The notes under the pieces: model-generated | What the model was told of the DNA's origin: nothing | Database searches by the model: none | What the model saw: only the letters and a program-made list of their open reading frames with translations | Part shown: one piece after another, positions 35,072-42,309 of the stretch | Layout: every line of letters starts with the position of its first letter | How positions within the stretch are numbered: the stretch's first letter is position 1 | Made by a program: the position numbers and the translations under genes | NCBI GenBank assembly: GCA_902589345.1 | Contig: CACISU010000002.1 | Location: 1 to 64,000 of the forward strand | DNA length: 64,000 nucleotides | From: an uncultured Pelagibacteraceae bacterium | GTDB lineage: Bacteria > Pseudomonadota > Alphaproteobacteria > Pelagibacterales > Pelagibacteraceae | Direction: 5' to 3'

Positions 35072-36226
35072 ATGAATCTTAAAGATTGTTACAATTTTAG
35101 TGATTTTAGAAAATTAGCAAAAAAAAAATTACCATCTCCAATTTTTCACTATATTGATGGAGCTGCAGATGACGAAATCACATATAGGAGAAATACTTCA
35201 TCTTTTAATGATGTTGATTTGGTTCCAAATGTATTAAGAGGTGTAGAAAATATAGATTTATCAACTACTATATTTGGAAAGAAATTAGATCTTCCTTTCT
35301 ATTGTGCACCAACAGCTTTACAAAGACTTTTTCATTATGATGGAGAAAGAGCAGTAGGAAAAGCAGCTCAAAAGTTTAATACCATGTTTGGAGTTTCTGC
35401 TCTAGCTACTGTAAGCGTGGAAGAAATATCTTCAATAATTGATACTCCAAAGATGTTCCAATTTTATTTTCATAAAGATAGAGGATTAAATGACTCTTGT
35501 TTGGAAAGGGCTAAAGCTGCCAAATTTGATGTAATGGCTTTAACAGTAGATACAATAACAGGAGGAAATCGCGAAAGGGATTTAAGAACTGGTTTTACGT
35601 CTCCTCCAAAACTAACATTATCAAGTTTGTTTAGTTTTGCTACGAAGCCAATGTGGGGAATAAACTATTTAACAAAGGGCAAGTTTGAATTACCCCATCT
35701 ACAAGATTATGTGAAAGAAGGAACTAGCACCAATACTTCTATTGGTAATTATTTTTCTACTATGTTGGATCAATCTATGAATTGGAATGATGCTGAAAAA
35801 TTATGTTCACAATGGAATGGTCACTTTGCTTTAAAAGGGATTATGAGTGTCGAAGATGCAAAAAAAGCAGTTGATATTGGATGTACTGGTATAATGGTTT
35901 CAAATCATGGAGGAAGACAGCTAGATGGTTCAAGATCTCCATTTGATCAATTGCAAGAAATAGTAGATGCGGTTGGTGACAAAATAGATGTTATTTGTGA
36001 AGGTGGATTTCAAAGAGGTACTCATATGCTAAAAGCTTTATCCTTAGGAGCTAAAGCATGTGCTGGTGGTAGACTATATCTTTATGCTTTAGCAGCCGCT
36101 GGTCAAGCTGGTGTTGAAAGAGCTTTAGGTCAGTATAAGGCTGAGTTAGAAAGAGACATGAAACTAATGGGCTGTACTAAAATAAGTGATCTTAGTAGAA
36201 ATAATTTAAGATTTAGAAACATTTAA
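35072..36226 (+). CDS. FMN-dependent 2-hydroxyacid oxidase/dehydrogenase, copy 1
   Basis: A 384-residue member of the glycolate oxidase/LldD family, which oxidises L-2-hydroxyacids to 2-oxoacids. FHYIDGAADDE holds the substrate Tyr, QFYFHKD the second Tyr, ALKGIMS the FMN-binding Lys, and SNHGGRQLDGSRS the catalytic His and Arg. Unusually, the FMN-phosphate segment reads EGGFQRGTH instead of DGGVRRGTD. It lies eight bases before a paralogue; substrates could be lactate, glycolate or related acids. Confidence 0.9.
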   Translation: MNLKDCYNFSDFRKLAKKKLPSPIFHYIDGAADDEITYRRNTSSFNDVDLVPNVLRGVENIDLSTTIFGKKLDLPFYCAPTALQRLFHYDGERAVGKAAQKFNTMFGVSALATVSVEEISSIIDTPKMFQFYFHKDRGLNDSCLERAKAAKFDVMALTVDTITGGNRERDLRTGFTSPPKLTLSSLFSFATKPMWGINYLTKGKFELPHLQDYVKEGTSTNTSIGNYFSTMLDQSMNWNDAEKLCSQWNGHFALKGIMSVEDAKKAVDIGCTGIMVSNHGGRQLDGSRSPFDQLQEIVDAVGDKIDVICEGGFQRGTHMLKALSLGAKACAGGRLYLYALAAAGQAGVERALGQYKAELERDMKLMGCTKISDLSRNNLRFRNI

Positions 36227-36234
36227 ATTATCAA

Positions 36235-37386
36235 ATGAGTATAAAGAATTGTTATAATTATAAAGATTTTAGAAATCTCGCAAAAAAAAAATTACCATCT
36301 CCAATTTTTCACTACATAGATGGAGGAGCAGATGATGAGATTACATTAAAAAGAAACACAGATTCATTTAACAATTGTGATTTAGTTCCAAATGTACTCG
36401 CAAACGTGGGTAAACCAGATTTATCAACAACAATTTTTGGAAAAAAAATTAATCTACCAGTTTTTCTATCACCAACTGCTATGCAAAGATTATACCATCA
36501 TGAAGGTGATAAAGCTTCAGCAAGGGCAGCAGAAAAATTTGGCACTTTTTATAGTATGTCATCCATGGCAAATACATCAATTGAAGAAATATCTAATATA
36601 TCAAGTGGTCCAAAATTATTTCAACTTTATGTTCATAAAGATAAAGCAATAACTGATGATTTAATTGATAGAAGCAAAAGAGCAGGATTTGATGGAATGT
36701 GTCTTACCGTTGATACATTAGTTGCCGGAAATAGAGAAAGAGATCATAGAACAGGATTTACTACGCCACCAAAATTAACACTTCAAAGTCTGATGAGTTT
36801 TGCTTTTCATCCCAAATGGGTATTTGATTATTTAACTCATGAGAAGTTTGAATTATCAAATGTTTCAAAAAAAACAGATAAGGGAACTAATATTACAACA
36901 TCAGTTATACAATATGTAAATGAACAATATGATCCGTCAATGAATTGGAAAGATGCAGAATATATTGTAAAAAAATGGGATGGTCCATTTGCTTTAAAAG
37001 GAGTTATGTCTGTTGAAGATGCAAAAAAAGCAATCGATATAGGCTGTACAGCAATAATGATATCAAATCATGGTGGAAGACAATTAGATGGATCTAGATC
37101 ACCTTTTGATCAGTTAAAGGAAATTTCAGATGCAGTAGGAGATAAATTAGAAATTATATTAGATGGTGGAGTTAGAAGAGGAACTCATGTCCTAAAAGCT
37201 TTAGCAGCTGGTGCAAAAGCATGTAGTTTTGGCAGAATGTTTCTATTTGGTTTAAGTGTAGGTGGTCAAAAAGGAGTTGAAAAAGTATTACAAAACTTAC
37301 ACGATGAAATAAATAGAGATATGATTTTAATGGGTTGTAAAAGTGTAAATGAATTAAATAGGTCAAAACTAATTTACAGAAAATAA
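36235..37386 (+). CDS. FMN-dependent 2-hydroxyacid oxidase/dehydrogenase, copy 2
   Basis: A 383-residue tandem paralogue of the preceding gene, with the same N-terminal pattern (NCYNYKDFRNLAKKKLPSP). Active-site blocks FHYIDGGADDE, QLYVHKD, ALKGVMS and SNHGGRQLDGSRS are intact, and the FMN-phosphate segment DGGVRRGTH is close to canonical, so this copy is likely fully active. An aminotransferase gene follows by three bases. The pair may act as two isoenzymes or as a hetero-oligomer. Confidence 0.92.
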   Translation: MSIKNCYNYKDFRNLAKKKLPSPIFHYIDGGADDEITLKRNTDSFNNCDLVPNVLANVGKPDLSTTIFGKKINLPVFLSPTAMQRLYHHEGDKASARAAEKFGTFYSMSSMANTSIEEISNISSGPKLFQLYVHKDKAITDDLIDRSKRAGFDGMCLTVDTLVAGNRERDHRTGFTTPPKLTLQSLMSFAFHPKWVFDYLTHEKFELSNVSKKTDKGTNITTSVIQYVNEQYDPSMNWKDAEYIVKKWDGPFALKGVMSVEDAKKAIDIGCTAIMISNHGGRQLDGSRSPFDQLKEISDAVGDKLEIILDGGVRRGTHVLKALAAGAKACSFGRMFLFGLSVGGQKGVEKVLQNLHDEINRDMILMGCKSVNELNRSKLIYRK

Positions 37387-37389
37387 AGA

Positions 37390-38553
37390 ATGAAAACAGC
37401 TAAAAACCTTGAAAGATTAGGAACAGAATCTGCTTTTAAAATTTTAGCTGAAGCAAAAAAATTAGAAGCAGATGGAAAAAAAATTATTCACTTAAGTTTA
37501 GGTCAGCCTGACTTTAAATCACCAAAACATGTTGTAGATGCTACAAAAAAGGCTTTAGATGATGGCCATCATGGATACGTTTTACCTAATGGAATAATTG
37601 AGTGTAGAGAAGCAGTAAATAGAAAAATTAAAAAATTATATAACACAGATATTGAACCAGAAAGAATAATTATAATGCCTGGCGGCAAGCCAACAATTTA
37701 TTATGCAATAACTTTGTTTGGAGAACCTGGTGCAGAAATAATTTATCCAGATCCAGGTTTTCCAATTTATGAATCAATGATTAATTACACTGGAGCAAAA
37801 GCAGTTCCAATTAATATGCTTGAAAATAAAGATCTTTCCATAAATCCTGAAAAAATATTATCTCTAATTAATGAAAAAACTAGATTAATAATTATTAATA
37901 ATCCAAATAATCCTACTGGAGCATTCACAGAAAAAGATAAAATTGACCAGTTAGCTCAAGGATTAAAAAAATTTCCTCATGTTGCTATTTTAAGTGATGA
38001 AATTTATAGCAGACAAATTTTTGATGGAAAAAAAATGCCAACTTTTTTTAACTATCCTTTTTTATATGATCGATTAATTGTGCTAGATGGTTGGAGTAAA
38101 GCTTATTCTATGACAGGTTGGAGATTAGGTTGGTCAGTGTGGCCAGAAAAACTCGTAGATCATATTTTAAAATTTTGTGTAAATAATCACTCTTGTGTTA
38201 ATGCAGCTATCCAATATGGGGCTATAGCTGCTCTAGATGGCCCAGACGATACAATTAATTTTATGATGGAAAAATTTACCAAAAGAAGAAAGCTAATTTT
38301 CGATGGATTAAATAGTATTAAGGGGATTGAGTGTAGTTTACCCGGAGGGGCATTTTATGCTTTTCCAAATGTTGCAGGAACAGGAATGGATGGAAAAGAA
38401 TTTGCAAAAAAATGCCTTTATGAAGCTGGAGTTGCAGTTGTACCAGGTATTTCTTTTGGAAAAAAAGCTATAGATTATGTGAGATTTAGCTTCGCAGCGT
38501 CTCAAGAAAATATCTCTCATGCATTAGAAAATATAAGGAAAATTGTGGGCTAA
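37390..38553 (+). CDS. Class I/II PLP aminotransferase
   Basis: A 387-residue fold-type I aminotransferase of the aspartate aminotransferase subgroup. LSLGQPDFKSPKHV, the NNPNNPTGAF motif with the PLP-contacting Asn, LSDEIYSRQIF with the Asp and Tyr, and the Schiff-base lysine in GWSKAYSMTGWRLGW are present; the substrate-carboxylate arginine is in VRFSFA. Its operon with 2-hydroxyacid oxidases suggests it aminates the resulting 2-oxoacids, an inference from position. Confidence 0.92.
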   Translation: MKTAKNLERLGTESAFKILAEAKKLEADGKKIIHLSLGQPDFKSPKHVVDATKKALDDGHHGYVLPNGIIECREAVNRKIKKLYNTDIEPERIIIMPGGKPTIYYAITLFGEPGAEIIYPDPGFPIYESMINYTGAKAVPINMLENKDLSINPEKILSLINEKTRLIIINNPNNPTGAFTEKDKIDQLAQGLKKFPHVAILSDEIYSRQIFDGKKMPTFFNYPFLYDRLIVLDGWSKAYSMTGWRLGWSVWPEKLVDHILKFCVNNHSCVNAAIQYGAIAALDGPDDTINFMMEKFTKRRKLIFDGLNSIKGIECSLPGGAFYAFPNVAGTGMDGKEFAKKCLYEAGVAVVPGISFGKKAIDYVRFSFAASQENISHALENIRKIVG

Positions 38554-38597
38554 TTTAAGTATTTTTTATATTAAAATAAATGTTATCTTATTAATTA

Positions 38598-39971
38598 ATG
38601 AATGAAAAAGTACATAAAGAATTAAAACAAATTTTTAATGGTAGGTTTTCTACTTCTGAGTCAACAAGAGGAAATTATGCTCGAGGAGAAGATACTTATG
38701 ATCCAGTGCTATCTCAAGCAGTAGTTTTTCCAGAAACAAATGAAGAAGTTTCAAAATTTTTAAAATTATGTAATGAAAATAAAATTCCAGTTGTTCCATT
38801 TGGAACAGGAACTTCCCTAGAAGGAAATGCGGTTGGTAATGCAAATGGAGTTACAATATCTCTTGAAAAAATGAACAAGGTGTTAAATGTTAATGCTAGT
38901 GATTTTGATTGTAGAGTTCAAGCAAACGTAACAAGAAAACAACTCAACGAATACTTAAGAGAAGATGGAGTTTTTTTTCCAATTGATCCAGGGGCAGATG
39001 CTGCTTTAGGAGGGATGGCTGCTACGTCAGCTTCTGGAACTATGGCAGTGAAATATGGAACGATGCGTACAGTTGTTTCAGGTTTAACAGTTGTTTTAGC
39101 TAATGGAGAAATTATTAAAACTGGCACTAGAGCAAAAAAATCTTCTGCCGGATATAATTTAACAAATTTATTTATCGGCTCAGAAGGAACACTTGGAATC
39201 ATTACTGAAGTACAATTAAGATTGTCTCCAATTCCTGAAAGTATAATGAGTGCAGTATGTTATTTTCCTGATCTAGATTCGGCTGTTTTAACTTCACAAG
39301 AAGTAATCCAATATGGAGTTAATATTGCAAGAATTGAAATGTTAAATAAAGACCAAATGGAAATAAGTATTAAATATTCAAAATTAGATAATATAAAAGC
39401 TTCCCCAACACTTTTTTTTGAATTTCATGGTAGTGAAGAATCAAATAGAGAGTCAATAAAAATTGTAGAAGAATTATCAAAAAATAACGGAGGAAGTGAT
39501 TTTAAGTGGGCCGATACAATTGAAGAAAGAAACAAATTGTGGAAAGCAAGACATGATGTTTATTATTCAGTTAAATCATTAGGGAAGAACATGAAAGTTT
39601 ATTCTACAGATATATGTGTTCCAATTTCCAAACTTGTAGAATGTGTTTCATGGGCTGAAAAACATGTTAAAGATAATGGCTTAATAGCACCAATGGTTGG
39701 GCATGTAGGAGATGGTAACTTTCATTCTATTATTTTGTATGATCCTGAAGATAAAGAAAAACAAAAACTAATAAGAGAATACAGTGATAAACTTATCGAA
39801 AAAGCTTTAGAACTTGAAGGTACAATAACTGGAGAGCACGGAATTGGATTACAAAAAAAGGGATATTTGTTAAAAGAACACCCTGATAACTTGCCTGTAA
39901 TGAAATCAATTAAAAGAAGTTTAGATGCAAACAATATAATGAATCCTGGAAAAGTATTTGATCTAAACTAG
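38598..39971 (+). CDS. GlcD/D-lactate dehydrogenase-type FAD oxidase
   Basis: A 457-residue flavoprotein with an FAD-binding PCMH-type domain (VVPFGTGTSLEGNAVG; GADAALGGMAATSASGTMAVKYG) and a C-terminal FAD-oxidase domain with MVGHVGDGNFHSIIL (His ligands) and GEHGIGLQKKGYL. The family includes GlcD and D-2-hydroxyacid dehydrogenases such as yeast Dld1. It would complement the L-type oxidases upstream. No glcE or glcF follows, so the single-subunit D-lactate/2-hydroxyglutarate dehydrogenase type is more likely. Confidence 0.88.
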   Translation: MNEKVHKELKQIFNGRFSTSESTRGNYARGEDTYDPVLSQAVVFPETNEEVSKFLKLCNENKIPVVPFGTGTSLEGNAVGNANGVTISLEKMNKVLNVNASDFDCRVQANVTRKQLNEYLREDGVFFPIDPGADAALGGMAATSASGTMAVKYGTMRTVVSGLTVVLANGEIIKTGTRAKKSSAGYNLTNLFIGSEGTLGIITEVQLRLSPIPESIMSAVCYFPDLDSAVLTSQEVIQYGVNIARIEMLNKDQMEISIKYSKLDNIKASPTLFFEFHGSEESNRESIKIVEELSKNNGGSDFKWADTIEERNKLWKARHDVYYSVKSLGKNMKVYSTDICVPISKLVECVSWAEKHVKDNGLIAPMVGHVGDGNFHSIILYDPEDKEKQKLIREYSDKLIEKALELEGTITGEHGIGLQKKGYLLKEHPDNLPVMKSIKRSLDANNIMNPGKVFDLN

Positions 39972-39974
39972 ATT

Positions 39975-40000
39975 TACAATTTCAGATTGTATTTTTTATT
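39975..40000 (+). terminator. Weak intrinsic terminator after the GlcD-type gene
   Basis: TACAAT (39975-39980) and ATTGTA (39986-39991) make a six-bp stem around TTCAG, directly followed by TTTTTTATT. The stem is A+T-rich and so weak, but shape and place, three bases after the stop, fit a terminator. Confidence 0.5.
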
Positions 40001-40110
40001 AAATTTTCGAATAATTTGCTAATTTTTTTCACCTGAGACAGATTATCAAGGACTCTATGATCATAATATGTTTAAATAATCATAGTTAATTAACTTAAAG
40101 GGAGAAATAA

Positions 40111-41244
40111 ATGATTAAAGAAAAAAAATCATTGAAGGTAAACAAATCACCTTCAAGACGTAAGTTCTTCAAAGCTGCTGCTGCAACTGGTGTTGCTGCT
40201 GTAGCTGCATCAACTTTAGCTGCTCCAGCTGTTGCTCAAGAAAGAGTAGAAGCTGCAATGGTAGCTACATGGCCAAGAGATTTTCCTGGTCTAGGAACAG
40301 GTGCACAAAGACTTGCAAAAAGACTTAGCGATATGAGTGACGGAAGAATACAGGTTACTTATTATGCTGCAAATGAAAGAGTTAAAGCATTTGACTCATT
40401 TGATGAAGTTGCTTCTGGTAACTCACAAATGTATCACGGTGCAGATTACTACTGGGTTAAAAAACACCCTGCATTTGGATATTTTACAGCGTGCCCATTT
40501 GGTTTCACATATTCTGAAATCAATGCTTGGATACACCATGGTGGTGGACAAGCACTTTGGGATGAGCTAACTGATGACTTTGGTACCCAAAGTTTCATAG
40601 CTGGTAACACTGGAGTTCAAATGGGTGGTTGGTTTAACAAAAAAATTAGATCAGCTAATGACCTAAAAGGTTTAAAAATGCGTATGCCTGGATTAGGAGG
40701 ACAAGTTTTAGGAAAACTTGGTGGTTCCCCAATATCACTTCCTGGTGGACAAATTTATGAAAACCTTGTTTCAGGTGCAATTGATGCAACTGAGTGGGTA
40801 GGTCCTTGGAATGATGAAGCTATGAAGTTCCATGAAGCTGCTAAATATTATTATTACCCTGGTATGCACGAACCTGGTTCGATGTTAGCTTGTGGTGTTA
40901 ATAAATCTTGGTTTACAAGCTTAACTAAATCAGATCAAACGACTATCAAAACCGCATGTGCTTGGGCTGACGAAATTACTATGGCTGAGTACAATGCTAA
41001 AAATGGTGCAGCATTATCTCGTTTAATAAACGATCATGGTGTTAAACTTGAGAAGTTTAATGACAAAGTTTATGACGCTTTTGCTAAAGGTGCTGCTGAG
41101 GTTTATGATGAAGTTCAACAACACAGCGATCTTGCTGCTAGAACGCACAAAGCGTTCGTTAAAGCGCGTAAAGAGATTGGTGCTTGGACTAACTTGTCAG
41201 ACTCACCATACATTAGTCAAAGAAACAGAGCTTTAGGACTATAA
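40111..41244 (+). CDS. TRAP transporter substrate-binding protein (DctP/TakP type)
   Basis: A 377-residue periplasmic protein with a Tat signal: SRRKFFK matches the twin-arginine consensus, followed by an Ala-rich h-region and cleavage near AVAQ-E (about 38). The mature part resembles the TakP/lactate-binding branch (GGWFNKKIRSANDLKGLKMRMPGLGGQVL; SGAIDATEWVGPWND with the ligand-binding tryptophan). This branch binds 2-oxo or 2-hydroxy monocarboxylates. A strong Shine-Dalgarno AAAGGGAG and a 139-base leader suggest high expression. The terminator between it and the permease genes fits surplus binding protein. Confidence 0.92.
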   Translation: MIKEKKSLKVNKSPSRRKFFKAAAATGVAAVAASTLAAPAVAQERVEAAMVATWPRDFPGLGTGAQRLAKRLSDMSDGRIQVTYYAANERVKAFDSFDEVASGNSQMYHGADYYWVKKHPAFGYFTACPFGFTYSEINAWIHHGGGQALWDELTDDFGTQSFIAGNTGVQMGGWFNKKIRSANDLKGLKMRMPGLGGQVLGKLGGSPISLPGGQIYENLVSGAIDATEWVGPWNDEAMKFHEAAKYYYYPGMHEPGSMLACGVNKSWFTSLTKSDQTTIKTACAWADEITMAEYNAKNGAALSRLINDHGVKLEKFNDKVYDAFAKGAAEVYDEVQQHSDLAARTHKAFVKARKEIGAWTNLSDSPYISQRNRALGL

Positions 41245-41272
41245 CACTTAAAGTTTGATAATATTAAATATT

Positions 41273-41298
41273 AAGGGCCCTTTTTAGGGCCCTTTTTT
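41273..41298 (+). terminator. Intrinsic terminator between binding protein and permease genes
   Basis: AAGGGCCC (41273-41280) pairs with GGGCCCTT (41287-41294) around a TTTTTA loop, and the right arm runs into TTTTTT (41293-41298). This is the best-formed rho-independent terminator in the window. Partial read-through would lower permease mRNA relative to the binding protein. Confidence 0.9.
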
Positions 41299-41322
41299 AA
41301 TAAGATAAAATTGTTTTATTTT

Positions 41323-42306
41323 ATGGTTTCAAAAAGTAATCTGCCAATAATTATTAGAATATTTAGTTATTCGATACTAGCTATTACTTTTATTTTCCTA
41401 ATTAATAATATTTTAACAGTTTGGTTTGAATGGCCTGGTGTTAAAAAGTTATTTTCACATTATGGTTTATTTGGATTTAAAAAATTAAACAACCCTTTAG
41501 TAGGATCATTATTAACAACAGCTTATATACAATTATTTTTGTATTTTGTTTCAATATTATTAGCAGTTTTTTATGTATTTAAATCTATTAAACAAACTCT
41601 AGAAACCGACTCAAAAATTCTTACTGAATTTACTGCTTATATTATACGTTCATCTTTTTGGGCAGTTTTAATTGTAGGAATAGCAGATTTAATAGTTTCA
41701 TTTATGGTTGTAGAAAAATTAGTCGAACCAATTTTTGGTGAAACGTTAAAAATTAAATTAGTTATTCCAGCCTTTAGAATTACCTTTGTTCATTTTCCAT
41801 TAATATTGATTTCTTTTGTAATTGGTTATTTTACAAGATCAGTAGGTTTTATTTGGCTTGCCGTTTTAGTTGTAGCTAGTGAATTTTTTATTGTAGTTTC
41901 AAGATTCATATTTGAATATGAACAAGCTTTTCAAGGGGATTTAGTTCGTTTCTGGTATTCTGCCCTTTATCTTTTTGCTAGCGCATATGCATTGATGCAC
42001 GAAGGTCATGTGAGAGTTGATGTTTTATACACTGGCTTTAGTGAAAGAAAAAAAGCTTGGACAAATTCAATTGGATCTTTGTTATTAGGAATTCCACTAT
42101 GTCTAATTGTTTTATTTTTAGGAATGGGCGGTAAGGCAAGCATTATTAATGGTCCCGTTATTTCATTTGAAATTACTCAACAAGGATCAAACGGATTATA
42201 TTTACTATATTTAATGGCGGTATATCTAGCTGTATTTGCTGTAAGTATGTTAATTCAATTTACAAGCTATTTTATGAGTAGCAGTTATAAAATTTTGAAA
42301 AGTTAA
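41323..42306 (+). CDS. TRAP small permease subunit (DctQ) with extra N-terminal membrane region
   Basis: A 327-residue membrane protein. The C-terminal ~170 residues are DctQ-like (VVASEFFIVVSRFIFEYEQAF, YALMHEGHVRVDVLY with the conserved R-V-D, TNSIGSLLLGIPLCLIVL). About 150 residues with three or four further helices precede it, nearly doubling the usual length. ATG 41323 is preferred over TTG 41311. The subunit helps the large permease in Na+-driven uptake. The next gene starts three bases after its stop. Confidence 0.87.
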   Translation: MVSKSNLPIIIRIFSYSILAITFIFLINNILTVWFEWPGVKKLFSHYGLFGFKKLNNPLVGSLLTTAYIQLFLYFVSILLAVFYVFKSIKQTLETDSKILTEFTAYIIRSSFWAVLIVGIADLIVSFMVVEKLVEPIFGETLKIKLVIPAFRITFVHFPLILISFVIGYFTRSVGFIWLAVLVVASEFFIVVSRFIFEYEQAFQGDLVRFWYSALYLFASAYALMHEGHVRVDVLYTGFSERKKAWTNSIGSLLLGIPLCLIVLFLGMGGKASIINGPVISFEITQQGSNGLYLLYLMAVYLAVFAVSMLIQFTSYFMSSSYKILKS

Positions 42307-42309
42307 ATT

